A stretch of 64,000 bases of DNA from Rhizobium sp. C1 (GCF_021026335.1 NZ_JAJNCY010000007.1:62001-126000), one strand, 5' to 3'. Positions 39,141 through 48,520 are shown, counted from the stretch's first letter. Program-made: numbers and translations. Notes: a model not told the origin generated them from the letters alone.

Positions 39141-39615
39141 AGGCCGCCGCAATCCCTTTGAGGCTCTGCCGCACGATCAGCACGTGAAACGGCGTGATCA
39201 GGAAGATATAGAGCCGCCCGAACCAATGCTTGCGCTTGACCATGGTCGTCAACGTGATGCCCGTTCCCGCCGCCTGCGGTAGGGCCTCGACGACGATGCG
39301 GAAATCGAGATGCCAGTCGTTGAAGCCGAGGACCAGCTTTTCCGGCGTTTTGCTGACTATCGGAAATCCGCCGATGCTTCGACCGCCATCGACCCCAGCG
39401 CCCGGCCCCGCACCTTTCAGCCCGACAAAGCCGACAATGAAATTCCTCAGCCGCATCAATCCTGCCACCCAGCCCGGCATCGCTTCGCCGAGCGCGAGGC
39501 GCGCCGCATCTGCAGCCGTCACCCCGCACCGCGCCAATGAAACCGTTTGGCGATCTACCCAGTCAGCGCCGGGAAGATCGCTCTCTGCAAGAGGCGTCGC
39601 GGCATTGCCGCTCAA
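39133..39615 (-). CDS. DUF2867-family protein
   Basis: The product is about 160 residues. I place the start at TTG 39615, which overlaps the cytochrome b561 stop (the TGA is within TTGAG), giving MSGNAATPLAESDLPGADWV. The body shows the DUF2867 pattern: a first strand DRQTVSL, GGRSIGGFPIVSKTPEKLVL, LDFRIVVEAL, then a C-terminal hydrophobic stretch (WFGRLYIFLITPFHVLIVRQSL) that may anchor it in the membrane. Function is unknown; the fused neighbourhood suggests co-expression with the cytochrome. Confidence 0.8.
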   Translation of the reverse strand: MSGNAATPLAESDLPGADWVDRQTVSLARCGVTAADAARLALGEAMPGWVAGLMRLRNFIVGFVGLKGAGPGAGVDGGRSIGGFPIVSKTPEKLVLGFNDWHLDFRIVVEALPQAAGTGITLTTMVKRKHWFGRLYIFLITPFHVLIVRQSLKGIAAAFS

Positions 39616-40112
39616 GCCTTCACGCCCTTCGTCATGCGATCCAGAACGTCGGTCTTGAAATAGAATTTCTGCACCAGCGCGCCCGCGACATGCAGGACGA
39701 TGAAGGCCCAGAGGATGACCTTGAGAACATCCGCATGGATGTCGCCAGCGAGCTTCTGGCCGAAGTAATACTTCCCCATGCCCGTCAGCGGCAGGGCGAT
39801 CATCAGAACATAGAGCACCGCATGTGTTGCGGTTGCGATCAGCTTGAGCACCGGCGGCTCCTCGGACGGCAGGTCCGGCACACCCTGAACGAAGCGAAGG
39901 CCGAGACGGATGACCACCAGGATCAGGATCGCGATCCCGACATAGGCGTGGATATTGGCCGAGGAAATCATCTCCGGCGTGATTGCTTCGCCTTTGCGCA
40001 CCGCCCGGTTCCAGGTTTCCATGCCTTCGGTGAAGAGCAGGTTGAAGAGTATGAGCAGAGCCATGCCCCAATGCAGCGCGCGCTGCGGGATGGAATAGTT
40101 CAAGGGTTTCAT
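39612..40112 (-). CDS. Cytochrome b561
   Basis: The 166-residue four-helix membrane cytochrome starts MKPLNYSIPQRALHWGMALL. Heme-ligand histidines are in ALHWGMA, NIHAYVG, THAVLYV and FIVLHVAGALVQ. It would oxidise quinol or pass electrons to periplasmic acceptors, including superoxide. An ATG at 40130 would add six residues. Confidence 0.9.
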   Translation of the reverse strand: MKPLNYSIPQRALHWGMALLILFNLLFTEGMETWNRAVRKGEAITPEMISSANIHAYVGIAILILVVIRLGLRFVQGVPDLPSEEPPVLKLIATATHAVLYVLMIALPLTGMGKYYFGQKLAGDIHADVLKVILWAFIVLHVAGALVQKFYFKTDVLDRMTKGVKA

Positions 40113-40160
40113 TGTCTTGCCTTTTCGCAACTGAATTCAGACCCGCTAAAAGACAAAAAC

Positions 40161-40191
40161 AGAAAGCGCCCTTCGTCGCAAGGCGCTTTCT
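40161..40191 (-). terminator. Rho-independent terminator at the end of the suc-lpd block
   Basis: AGAAAGCGCC / GGCGCTTTCT form a perfect ten-base stem with an 11-base loop. On the minus strand it is followed by GTTTTTGTCTTTT. It ends transcription coming from lpd and lies just before the cytochrome b561 start region. Confidence 0.85.
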
Positions 40192-40215
40192 AGAATGATT
40201 ATAAAAACTTCATAC

Positions 40216-40300
40216 CCCGATTTGACGAAGGCCAAATCAGGTCTCTTTATTCGCAATTCCGGACGCGAAACCGGTGTCCACTTTCGCTGGAATTGCTCGG
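40216..40300 (-). repeat. Dispersed intergenic repeat, copy 1
   Basis: Read on the minus strand, GCAATTCCAGCGAAAGTGG then GGTTTCGCGTCCGGAATTGCG forms an imperfect palindrome, followed by a shorter hairpin (ATTTG ... CAAAT). The same core appears at 58501-58600 and 61455-61558. It lies immediately after the lpd stop. Confidence 0.75.
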
Positions 40301-40304
40301 AATT

Positions 40305-41711
40305 TTACATATGGATCGGCTTGAAGAAGGTTGCGAGCGCAGCTTCCTTCACGGCTTCCGACATGGTCGGATGCGCATGGCAGGTGCGGCCGAGATCTTC
40401 CGACGAACCGCCGAATTCCATCAGGACGGCGGCCTCGTGGATCATCTCGCCGGCGCCCATGCCGATGATGTGAACGCCGAGAACGCGGTCCGTTTCCTTG
40501 TCCGCCAGAACCTTGACGAAACCGTCGGTCGCAAGCATGGCGCGCGCGCGGCCATTGGCGGTGAAGGGGAACTTGCCGACCTTGTAGGCAACACCTGCGG
40601 CCTTCAGCTCCTCTTCCGTCTTGCCGACGGAGGCGACTTCCGGCTGCGTGTAGACGACGCCCGGAATGACATCATAGTTTACATGACCGGCCTGACCGGA
40701 CAGGATTTCGGCGAGCGCCACACCCTCGTCTTCCGCCTTGTGGGCGAGCATCGGGCCCTTGACCACGTCGCCGATGGCATAGATGCCGGCGACATTGGTG
40801 CGATAGTGATGATCGATTTCGACGCGGCCACGATTGTCGAGGACAACGCCGGCTTCAGCCAGACCCAGACCCTCGGTGTAGGGCTTGCGGCCCGTGGCCA
40901 CGAGCACGACATCGGCGTCCAGAATGGTTTTGTCGCCGCCCTTGACCGGCTCGAACGTCACCTTTGCGCCCTTGCCGGCCTTCTCAACGCCCGTCACCTT
41001 CGCGCCGAGATGGAATTCCATGCCCTGCTTGACCAGCATGCGCTGGAACTGCTTCGACACTTCGCCATCCATGCCGCCGAGGATATTGTCGAGATATTCA
41101 ACGACCGTCACCTTCGCGCCGAGACGCGACCAGACCGAGCCCAGCTCCAGGCCGATGACGCCGCCACCGACGACAACCATCTTTTCCGGGACCTTGGAAA
41201 GAGCGATACCGCCCGTCGAGGACACGATGACCTGCTCATCGATATCGACCTTGACGCCCGGAATGCCGGCAACGTCCGAACCCGTGGCAATCACGATGTT
41301 CTTGGTTTCGAGTTCAGTGACTTCGCCCTTGTCGTTCGTGACCGAAACCTTGCCGGCAGCAACGACCTTGCCTGTGCCATGGAAGGTGTCGATCTTGTTC
41401 TTCTTGAACAGGAACTGCACGCCGTCCACGTTGGACTTCACGGTGGCGTCCTTGTGGGCCATCATCTTTTCGAGGTTCAGCTTGGGCGCGGAAACCTCGA
41501 CGCCGAGTTCGGCAATGCCATGCGCCGTATGCGCAAAGACTTCCGAAGCATGCAGCAGCGCCTTGGACGGGATGCAGCCGATGTTGAGGCAGGTGCCGCC
41601 ATAGGTGGCGCGCTTTTCAATGACGGCGGTCTTGAGGCCGAGCTGGGCGGCCTTCACGGCGCAGACATAGCCACCGGGGCCGGTGCCGATCACGATCACA
41701 TCATAGGACAT
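40305..41711 (-). CDS. lpdA: Dihydrolipoamide dehydrogenase (E3)
   Basis: The 468-residue flavoenzyme reoxidises dihydrolipoamide on the E2 of 2-oxoglutarate dehydrogenase, making NADH. FAD motif GTGPGG is at 9-14, the redox disulfide is C41/C46 (GGTCLNIGCIPSK), and the C-terminal active-site histidine lies in HIIGMGAGEMIHE and HAHPTMSEA. ATG 41711 gives MSYDVIVIG. It is last in a five-gene group behind sucB. Confidence 0.96.
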   Translation of the reverse strand: MSYDVIVIGTGPGGYVCAVKAAQLGLKTAVIEKRATYGGTCLNIGCIPSKALLHASEVFAHTAHGIAELGVEVSAPKLNLEKMMAHKDATVKSNVDGVQFLFKKNKIDTFHGTGKVVAAGKVSVTNDKGEVTELETKNIVIATGSDVAGIPGVKVDIDEQVIVSSTGGIALSKVPEKMVVVGGGVIGLELGSVWSRLGAKVTVVEYLDNILGGMDGEVSKQFQRMLVKQGMEFHLGAKVTGVEKAGKGAKVTFEPVKGGDKTILDADVVLVATGRKPYTEGLGLAEAGVVLDNRGRVEIDHHYRTNVAGIYAIGDVVKGPMLAHKAEDEGVALAEILSGQAGHVNYDVIPGVVYTQPEVASVGKTEEELKAAGVAYKVGKFPFTANGRARAMLATDGFVKVLADKETDRVLGVHIIGMGAGEMIHEAAVLMEFGGSSEDLGRTCHAHPTMSEAVKEAALATFFKPIHM

Positions 41712-41739
41712 TTCGATTTCCTTCCTTCCGTCCGGGGCT

Positions 41740-42492
41740 TTACCTGCCGCCGGAGACATTGAGTATCGCCCCCGTCACGTAGGACGCTTCGGGAGACAGG
41801 AGATAGAGAATGGCATCAGCCACTTCGTCGGGTTCGCCTGCGCGCTTCATCGGCAGAGTGCCTGCCATGTCGCGCACACGATCCGGCGTGCCGCCAGAGG
41901 CGTGGATATCGGTGTCGATGATGCCGGGCCGCACCGCGTTGACGCGAATGCCCTCGTCCGCCACTTCGCGTGCCAGACCGACGGTCAGTGTGTCTATCGC
42001 GCCCTTCGAAGCGGCGTAATCGACATATTGATTGGGCGACCCAAGCACGGCCGCCATCGAGGAGATATTGACGATCGCGCCGCCCTTGCCGCCATGGCGG
42101 GTCGACATGCGCCTGACCGATTCGGAAGCAATGCGGATTGCGCCGATGCAGTTGATGGCGAACATGCGCTCCAGCCGCTCGCGGCTGACTTCATCGATCC
42201 GCGCCACGACGTCCACGACGCCCGCATTGTTGACGAGACCGTCCAGACGCCCGAAGGCCGTATCGATGACGGAGAAGATCGCCGCGATATCTTCCTCGCG
42301 CGACACATCCCCCTGCACCGCTACAGCCGAACCACCGGTCTCGTTGATGATGTTGGCAATGGCTTCAGCCGCCTCGCGGTCGCGCGCATAGTTTACGACG
42401 ACCGCCCAGCCCTTTTCGGCCGCCTTGAGTGCCACGCTCGCACCGATGCCGCGGCTGCCGCCGGTGACGAGAAGAACGGGCTGCTCAGTCAT
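41740..42492 (-). CDS. Short-chain dehydrogenase/reductase
   Basis: The 250-residue SDR has the cofactor motif TGGSRGIG near residue 9, NNAG near 87, the catalytic Ser in VNISSMAAV, and Tyr-x-x-x-Lys as YAASKGA. The pattern resembles glucose/3-ketoacyl-type SDRs. Substrate unknown. Its start overlaps the stop of the upstream secreted-protein gene by four bases (ATGA). Confidence 0.92.
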   Translation of the reverse strand: MTEQPVLLVTGGSRGIGASVALKAAEKGWAVVVNYARDREAAEAIANIINETGGSAVAVQGDVSREEDIAAIFSVIDTAFGRLDGLVNNAGVVDVVARIDEVSRERLERMFAINCIGAIRIASESVRRMSTRHGGKGGAIVNISSMAAVLGSPNQYVDYAASKGAIDTLTVGLAREVADEGIRVNAVRPGIIDTDIHASGGTPDRVRDMAGTLPMKRAGEPDEVADAILYLLSPEASYVTGAILNVSGGR

Positions 42493-42989
42493 TTCGCGCA
42501 CTCCTTGAAATCCAGCACGTCCCACGGCGCAACCTTGGCCTTGGATTCGGCATAGGCCTTCGATTGCTGAATGGACGGGCCGAGATCGGGCAAAAGGATC
42601 GCATCGGCCGCATCCTTACCCTGCGCGGGAAGGAGATCGATCCGTCCGGCCGATTGGCCGTATAAGACTCCCTGCCAGACCGTGCAGTCGGCAATATCCT
42701 TGCCCGTCACGTCGCCATCCGGGCAATTGAAGAAGAGAATGCCGTTCGAGCGGTTCACCGGCGTTGAACCCGTGACATAGCCGTCGAGCGAGACCTTGGT
42801 GCCCAGCACGCTGAGCTTGAAACGATGCGTATTCGACTCGGCATCGATCTGGACCGGCGAGAAAACCAGCTCATAGGCATTGTCGCGGTCGCGATAGACG
42901 GCCTTCTCCTGCGGGCAGGCGACAGCATGGGCAAACGTGGGCATAAGCGCCGTCACGACCGCCAATGCTGAAAGACCGGCCCGCCGCAT
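42489..42989 (-). CDS. Secreted hypothetical protein
   Basis: The 166-residue product begins with a signal peptide (MRRAGLSALAVVTALMPTFA-HA) and has a mature part with several cysteines (VACPQE, FFNCPDG, ADCTVW, FKECAK) likely forming disulfides in the periplasm. ATG 42989 was chosen because it yields the signal peptide; an upstream in-frame ATG at 43055 would overlap lysE. I do not recognise the family. Confidence 0.78.
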   Translation of the reverse strand: MRRAGLSALAVVTALMPTFAHAVACPQEKAVYRDRDNAYELVFSPVQIDAESNTHRFKLSVLGTKVSLDGYVTGSTPVNRSNGILFFNCPDGDVTGKDIADCTVWQGVLYGQSAGRIDLLPAQGKDAADAILLPDLGPSIQQSKAYAESKAKVAPWDVLDFKECAK

Positions 42990-42993
42990 GACA

Positions 42994-43638
42994 TCAGCCC
43001 GCCTTCTCGGTCGCAAGCTTGAGGCCGAAGGCGATGAAGACCGCGCCGCTCGCACGGTTGATCCACTTGGACGCCTTCTCGAAAGCAGCGCGCATCGCCG
43101 GCGTCGTCAGGAAGAAGGAGACGGCGACGAACCAGGCGATCAGGCAGCTTGCCATGACCAGGCCATAGCCGAACTTCACCGCCGCCGGCGTGTCGTGCGA
43201 GACGACGGTCGAAAAGATCGACAGGAAGAAGAAGACTGGCTTGGGGTTCAGCGCATTGGCCATGAAGCCGAGACCAAAGCCCTTGAGGACCGACTGCGTC
43301 GCAGTCTTCTCAGCCGCCGAGACCGCACCCGTCTCGAGATCGGCCGAACCGGCGCGCAGCGACTGGATGCCGATATAGATCAGATAGGCGACGCCCGCCC
43401 ACTTGATCACGTTGAACAGCATGATCGACTTGGAGATGACGAGGCCGAGGCCAAGGATCGTGTAGGTGACGTGGAACATCAGCGACGTGCCGATGCCGAA
43501 GCTCGTGAGGATCGCGGCCTTGCGCCCATGCACGATCGCCTGCCGCATCACCATGGCGGTATCCGCACCCGGCACCACAATGGCAAAGGAAAAGATTGCC
43601 ATCAGGGAGGCAAGTTCAATGAGATATTGATGCGTCAT
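42994..43638 (-). CDS. LysE/RhtB-family amino-acid exporter
   Basis: The 214-residue protein has six hydrophobic helices and the family signature near the start (IVVPGADTAMVMRQAIVHGR) and GFMANALNPKPVFFF near residue 130. It would export an amino acid or related metabolite. It lies four bases ahead of the secreted-protein gene and twelve after the MAPEG gene. Confidence 0.93.
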   Translation of the reverse strand: MTHQYLIELASLMAIFSFAIVVPGADTAMVMRQAIVHGRKAAILTSFGIGTSLMFHVTYTILGLGLVISKSIMLFNVIKWAGVAYLIYIGIQSLRAGSADLETGAVSAAEKTATQSVLKGFGLGFMANALNPKPVFFFLSIFSTVVSHDTPAAVKFGYGLVMASCLIAWFVAVSFFLTTPAMRAAFEKASKWINRASGAVFIAFGLKLATEKAG

Positions 43639-43650
43639 GGCTTACGTCCT

Positions 43651-44037
43651 TCAGATCAGGATGCCGATGAACATAAGGACGAGGCCGAGAAGAGCTAGGC
43701 TCCAGACAGCGGAGCGGACGATGCCACCACCGACGATGTAGAGCGGCAGATAGACGAGACGGCCGACGAGATAGAGAACGGCACCGTACTGCGTCAGCGC
43801 GCCATGGCGATTGGCGATTTCGGCGACGACGACGAGCGCGATGAAAAGCGGATAGGTTTCAAGGAAGTTCCTGAGCGCCCGGCCTCCGCGCTGTGCCCGC
43901 AAACCAAATTGCGGCTCGCGGTCGCGGTTCGGTTCGATGCCGCCGACATTATCGGTGTTGGCAAAAGCGGCCTGCGTCATGACGTAGACGAAACCGAGAG
44001 CAGCACTCCACAGAAGGCAGGTCAATTCAACGCTCAT
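43651..44037 (-). CDS. MAPEG-family membrane protein
   Basis: The 128-residue protein has four hydrophobic helices and the MAPEG pattern GLRAQRGGRALRNFLETYPLF (RAxRAxxNxxE-like). Relatives are glutathione-dependent or eicosanoid enzymes in animals; bacterial members are of unknown role. It is the first gene of the cluster that separates sucB from lpdA. Confidence 0.88.
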   Translation of the reverse strand: MSVELTCLLWSAALGFVYVMTQAAFANTDNVGGIEPNRDREPQFGLRAQRGGRALRNFLETYPLFIALVVVAEIANRHGALTQYGAVLYLVGRLVYLPLYIVGGGIVRSAVWSLALLGLVLMFIGILI

Positions 44038-44068
44038 GCAAGGCTCTCCGAAACCCGAAAGGCAAATT

Positions 44069-44091
44069 GGCCGCCGGGCAAGCCGGCGGCC
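44069..44091 (-). other. Perfect hairpin just after sucB
   Basis: GGCCGCCGG / CCGGCGGCC form a perfect nine-base stem with a five-base loop, nine bases after the sucB stop. There is no T run on the minus strand, so it may protect the 3' end or pause rather than terminate. Confidence 0.65.
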
Positions 44092-44100
44092 ATGCGATCA

Positions 44101-45330
44101 TCAGAGATCGAGAACCAGACGTTCCGGATCCTCAAGGCTTTCCTTGACGCGAACGAGGAAGGTCACGGCTTCCTTGCCGTCGACGATGCGGTGATCGTAG
44201 GAGAGTGCCAGATACATCATCGGACGGATGACGACCTGACCGCCAATGGCGACCGGGCGCTCCTGGATCTTGTGCATGCCGAGAATGCCCGACTGCGGGG
44301 CATTGAGGATCGGCGAGGACATAAGCGAACCGTAAACGCCACCGTTGGAGATGGTGAACGTACCGCCCTGCATGTCGGCCATGGAAAGCTGGCCATCGCG
44401 GGCAGCCTTGCCGAGGCGGCCGATTTCCTTTTCGATGTCTGCAATCGACATCTGGTCGGCGTCGCGCACGATCGGAACGACGAGGCCCTTGTCGGTACCG
44501 ACGGCGACGCCGATATGGGAATAGTTCTTGTAGATGATGTCCGTGCCGTCGATCTCGGCGTTGACGGCCGGGATTTCCTTCAGCGCGTGGGTGACGGCCT
44601 TGGTGAAGAAGCCCATGAAGCCGAGCTTCACGCCATGCTTCTTCTCGAAGATGTCCTTGTACTTGTTGCGCAGGTCCATGACCGCCTTCATGTCGACCTC
44701 GTTATAGGTCGTCAGCATGGCAGCCGTGTTCTGGGCGTCCTTCAGGCGACGCGCGATCGTCTGGCGCAGGCGGGTCATCTTCACGCGCTCTTCGCGCACA
44801 CCATCGGCTTCGCTGGAAGCCGGACGCGCTGCAGCCGGGACGGCAGCAGGCGCCGGAGCGGAAACGCCCTTGGCAATCGCTGTCAGAACATCGCCCTTGA
44901 GGACCTGGCCACGCTTGCCCGAACCGTCGACCTGATCGGCAGACACATTATTCTCGGCCATCAGCTTGGCGGCAGCCGGAGCGGCCGGCATGGAGGTTGC
45001 GGCAGCAGGGGCTGCGGCGGGCGCAGCAGCCGGGGCCGGTGCGGCAGCAGGAGCCGGTGCAGCAGCGGGCTTGGCGGCGGCTGCACCTGCAGCCCCTTCC
45101 GCGATCTGGCCGAGCAGGCCGCCCGGCTCGACCGTATCGCCGGCCTTGGCCACGATTTCGGAGAGCACGCCGGCAGCGGGTGCCGGAACTTCAACCGTCA
45201 CCTTGTCGGTTTCAAGCTCGCAGAGGATTTCGTCGGCGGCGACCGTGTCACCTGCCTTCTTGAACCAGGTGCCGACGGTGGCTTCGGCAACGGATTCGCC
45301 GAGAGTGGGAACGCGGATTTCAGTGGCCAT
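44101..45330 (-). CDS. sucB: 2-oxoglutarate dehydrogenase E2, dihydrolipoamide succinyltransferase
   Basis: The 409-residue enzyme has one lipoyl domain with Lys43 ([10 protein letters not shown]), a long Ala/Pro linker (residues about 80-125), a peripheral-subunit-binding domain ([20 protein letters not shown]) and the catalytic acyltransferase domain with the HxxxDG motif ([10 protein letters not shown]). It moves succinyl groups from SucA to CoA in the TCA cycle. Confidence 0.97.
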   Translation of the reverse strand: MATEIRVPTLGESVAEATVGTWFKKAGDTVAADEILCELETDKVTVEVPAPAAGVLSEIVAKAGDTVEPGGLLGQIAEGAAGAAAAKPAAAPAPAAAPAPAAAPAAAPAAATSMPAAPAAAKLMAENNVSADQVDGSGKRGQVLKGDVLTAIAKGVSAPAPAAVPAAARPASSEADGVREERVKMTRLRQTIARRLKDAQNTAAMLTTYNEVDMKAVMDLRNKYKDIFEKKHGVKLGFMGFFTKAVTHALKEIPAVNAEIDGTDIIYKNYSHIGVAVGTDKGLVVPIVRDADQMSIADIEKEIGRLGKAARDGQLSMADMQGGTFTISNGGVYGSLMSSPILNAPQSGILGMHKIQERPVAIGGQVVIRPMMYLALSYDHRIVDGKEAVTFLVRVKESLEDPERLVLDL

Positions 45331-45382
45331 TGTCTTCAGTTCCGTTTGTCTTCAATCGAGTGAGGGCGAAGAGTTGGGCGGA

Positions 45383-48367
45383 TCAACCGCCCAACGCGTC
45401 TTCCAGGAAGGCTTCAAGCTGTGCGAGGTGCTTCGACATCAGGCCCGTTGCCGGCGAGGCAGCGGCCGGACGGCCGGTGTAGCGCACGCGCTGGTACTTG
45501 GCGTCGATATGGGCGAGCACCCATTCCAGATAGGGGTCGATGAACGACCACGAACCCATGTTCTTCGGCTCTTCCTGGCACCAGACCATTTCGGCGTTGC
45601 GGAAGCGCGAGAGCTCGTTGATCAGCGCCTTGGCCGGGAACGGATAGAGCTGTTCCAGACGCAGCAGGTAGATGTCGTCGATGCCGCGCTTTTCGCGCTC
45701 TTCGAGCAGATCGTAATAGACCTTGCCCGAGCACATGACCACGCGGCGGATCTTGGCATCCTTCTGCAGCTTGATCGGGCCGTCCTTGACCACTTCCGCA
45801 TCGTCCCACAGCAGACGGTGGAACGAGCTGTCGCCCGCCATTTCCGAAAGCTGGGAAACCGCACGCTTGTGGCGCAGCAGCGACTTCGGCGTCATCAGGA
45901 TGAGCGGCTTGCGGAAGTCACGCTTCATCTGGCGGCGCAGGATGTGGAAGTAGTTTGCCGGCGTCGTGCAGTTCGCGACCTGCATGTTGTCTTCGGCGCA
46001 CATCTGCAGCCAGCGCTCCAGACGGGCGGACGAATGTTCCGGACCCTGTCCTTCGAAGCCATGCGGCAGAAGGCAGACGAGACCGGACATGCGCAGCCAC
46101 TTGCGTTCGCCGGACGAGATGAACTGGTCGAACACGACCTGTGCACCGTTGGCGAAGTCGCCGAACTGCGCTTCCCAAAGCGTCAGCGCATTCGGCCGCG
46201 CGAGCGAGTAACCGTATTCGAACCCGAGCACGGCTTCTTCCGAGAGCATCGAGTTGATGACCTCGTAGCGGGCCTGCGTCGGCGAAAGGTTGGCCAGCGG
46301 AACGTATCGTTCTTCGGTTTCCTGATCGTAGAGAACCGAATGACGCTGCGAGAAAGTGCCGCGTTCGCAATCCTGACCGGACAAACGAATCTTGTGGCCG
46401 TCGAGGCAGAGCGAGCCAAAGGCCAGCGCTTCCGCCATCGCCCAGTCGATCCCCTCACCCGTCTCGATCATCTTCGAGCGGTTTTCCATGAAACGCTGGA
46501 TGGTCTTGTGGGCGTTGAAGCCCGCCGGGATTTCGGAAATCTTCTTGCCGATTTCCTTCAGCTGCTTCATCGGAACGCCGGTCTTGCCGCGACGCTGCTC
46601 GTCGGCATTGTCGGCGGCACGCAGGCCCGACCAAACGCCGTCCAGCCAGTCGGCCTTGTTCGGCTTATAGGCCTGGCCGGCTTCGAATTCCTGCTCAAGA
46701 TGGGCGCGCCAGTCGGCCTTCATCTTCTCGAGTTCGCCCTCGGTGATGAGACCTTCCGCGATCAGGCGATCGGCATAGACCTGCACGACCGTCTTGTGGG
46801 CGCGGATTTCCTTGTACATCTTCGGCTGCGTGAAGCTCGGCTCGTCGCCTTCGTTATGGCCGAAGCGGCGATAGCAGAACATGTCGATGACGACCGGCTT
46901 GTGGAACTTCATCCGGAATTCGGTCGCGATCTTGGCAGCGTAGACAACCGCTTCCGGATCGTCGCCGTTGACGTGGAAGATCGGCGCTTCGATCATCTTG
47001 GCGACGTCGGACGGATACGGCGACGAGCGCGAATAGGCCGGGTTCGTGGTGAAGCCGATCTGGTTGTTGATGATGAAGTGCATCGTGCCGGCAACGCGGT
47101 GGCCGCGCAGACCGGAGAGACCCAGAATTTCAGCTGTCACGCCCTGGCCCGCAAAGGCGGCATCGCCGTGCAGCAGCAGCGGCAGAACCTTGGCGCGTTC
47201 CGACAGCGGAATGATGTCGCCGTCCCAGATCTGCGCCATCTGGTCCTGCTTGGCGCGCGCCTTGCCCATGACGACCGGGTTGACGATTTCCAGATGCGAC
47301 GGGTTTGCCGTCAGCGACAGGTGCACCTTGTTGTTGTCGAACTCGCGGTCGGAAGACGCACCGAGGTGGTACTTCACGTCGCCCGAACCTTCGACATCGT
47401 CAGGTGCGTAAGAGCCGCCCTTGAACTCGTGGAACACGGCACGATGCGGCTTGCCCATGACGTTGGTCAGAACGTTGAGGCGGCCACGGTGGGCCATTCC
47501 GAGCACGACTTCCTTGAGACCGAGATTGCCGCCACGCTTGATGATCTGTTCGAGCGCCGGGATCAGGCTTTCGCCGCCATCAAGGCCGAAACGCTTGGTG
47601 CCCTTGAAGCGAACGTCGAGGAACTGCTCATAGCCTTCGGCTTCGATCAGCTTGGAGAGGATCGCCTTCTTGCCGTTCGGCGTGAAGTCGACGCCCTTGT
47701 CCGGGCCTTCGATGCGTTCCTGGATCCAGGCCTTGGCTTCCGGATCGGAGATATGCATGAACTCGACGCCGAGCGTCGAGCAATATGTGCGCTGGAGAAT
47801 GTCCAGCATTTCGCGGATCGTCGCGTATTCCAGACCGAGAACGTTGTCGATGAAGATCTTGCGATCGTAATCGGCGGCCGTGAAGCCGTAGTTCTCCGGC
47901 GAAAGTTCGTTGAAGTCGTCCACAGGCGCCGCAATGCCGAGCGGATCGAGCTTGGCATGCAGATGGCCGCGCATACGATAGGCGCGGATCATCATGATGG
48001 CGCGCACGCTGTCGCGGGTTGATTGCAGCACATCGGCAGTCGAAGCCGGCTTACCTTCGGCAGCAGCCTTGGCCTCGATCTTCTTGGAGACGGCCTTTTC
48101 GACAATGGCCCAGTCGCCGTCGAGTGCATTGACGATCTCGCCATTGGCGGCGATCGGCCAGTTCTTCTTCTTCCAGGAGGCGCCTTCGGCAGCCTTCTTC
48201 ACATCCGCGGCATTCTCGCCAAGGGCTGCGAAGAACTCGCGCCACTCGGCCGGAACGGAGGCCGGATCCGTTTCGTACTTCGCGTACAACTGCTCGATAT
48301 ACGCCGCATTCTGACCGTCGAGAAACGAGGTCAACTGAAACTGCTCGTTGGCGTCTTGCCTTGCCAT
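45383..48367 (-). CDS. sucA: 2-oxoglutarate dehydrogenase E1
   Basis: The 994-residue thiamine-diphosphate enzyme decarboxylates 2-oxoglutarate. It starts MARQDANEQFQLTSFLDG. Conserved parts include EVVLGMAHRGRLNVL, HGDAAFAGQGV with the ThDP motif, and the C-terminal AEMVWCQEEPKNMGSW. It is followed by sucB after 52 bp and lies 153 bp from sucD, a gap with two hairpins. Confidence 0.97.
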   Translation of the reverse strand: MARQDANEQFQLTSFLDGQNAAYIEQLYAKYETDPASVPAEWREFFAALGENAADVKKAAEGASWKKKNWPIAANGEIVNALDGDWAIVEKAVSKKIEAKAAAEGKPASTADVLQSTRDSVRAIMMIRAYRMRGHLHAKLDPLGIAAPVDDFNELSPENYGFTAADYDRKIFIDNVLGLEYATIREMLDILQRTYCSTLGVEFMHISDPEAKAWIQERIEGPDKGVDFTPNGKKAILSKLIEAEGYEQFLDVRFKGTKRFGLDGGESLIPALEQIIKRGGNLGLKEVVLGMAHRGRLNVLTNVMGKPHRAVFHEFKGGSYAPDDVEGSGDVKYHLGASSDREFDNNKVHLSLTANPSHLEIVNPVVMGKARAKQDQMAQIWDGDIIPLSERAKVLPLLLHGDAAFAGQGVTAEILGLSGLRGHRVAGTMHFIINNQIGFTTNPAYSRSSPYPSDVAKMIEAPIFHVNGDDPEAVVYAAKIATEFRMKFHKPVVIDMFCYRRFGHNEGDEPSFTQPKMYKEIRAHKTVVQVYADRLIAEGLITEGELEKMKADWRAHLEQEFEAGQAYKPNKADWLDGVWSGLRAADNADEQRRGKTGVPMKQLKEIGKKISEIPAGFNAHKTIQRFMENRSKMIETGEGIDWAMAEALAFGSLCLDGHKIRLSGQDCERGTFSQRHSVLYDQETEERYVPLANLSPTQARYEVINSMLSEEAVLGFEYGYSLARPNALTLWEAQFGDFANGAQVVFDQFISSGERKWLRMSGLVCLLPHGFEGQGPEHSSARLERWLQMCAEDNMQVANCTTPANYFHILRRQMKRDFRKPLILMTPKSLLRHKRAVSQLSEMAGDSSFHRLLWDDAEVVKDGPIKLQKDAKIRRVVMCSGKVYYDLLEEREKRGIDDIYLLRLEQLYPFPAKALINELSRFRNAEMVWCQEEPKNMGSWSFIDPYLEWVLAHIDAKYQRVRYTGRPAAASPATGLMSKHLAQLEAFLEDALGG

Positions 48368-48444
48368 GGTGTCATGCGGACTTCAGCCCGCCTCCCGACT
48401 TGATAGAATTCAAATGTCCGTTTTCGGCCGTCCGGACTGACGCC

Positions 48445-48478
48445 CGTCCCCGGCGCTGGAAAAGCCAGGCCGGGGACG
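48445..48478 (-). other. Strong hairpin in the sucD-sucA gap
   Basis: CGTCCCCGGC and GCCGGGGACG form a perfect ten-base stem, extended by an inner CTGG/CCAG stem. No T run follows on the minus strand. It lies in the 5' leader of sucA, about 80 bases before its start. Confidence 0.7.
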
Positions 48479-48493
48479 GATATTCACCAGTGA

Positions 48494-48513
48494 TGCGCCG
48501 CTTTTGCGGCGCA
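48494..48513 (-). other. Second hairpin in the sucD-sucA gap
   Basis: TGCGCCGC / GCGGCGCA with a four-base loop is a perfect palindrome eight bases beyond the sucD stop. It also lacks a T run, so together with the next hairpin it looks like a processing or stability element between sucCD and sucAB. Confidence 0.65.
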
Positions 48514-48520
48514 AAGAGCA

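Noticed and set aside
44966-48022. Long open frame opposite sucB and sucA
   Set aside because: Covers strongly conserved coding sequence on the other strand and shows no domain.
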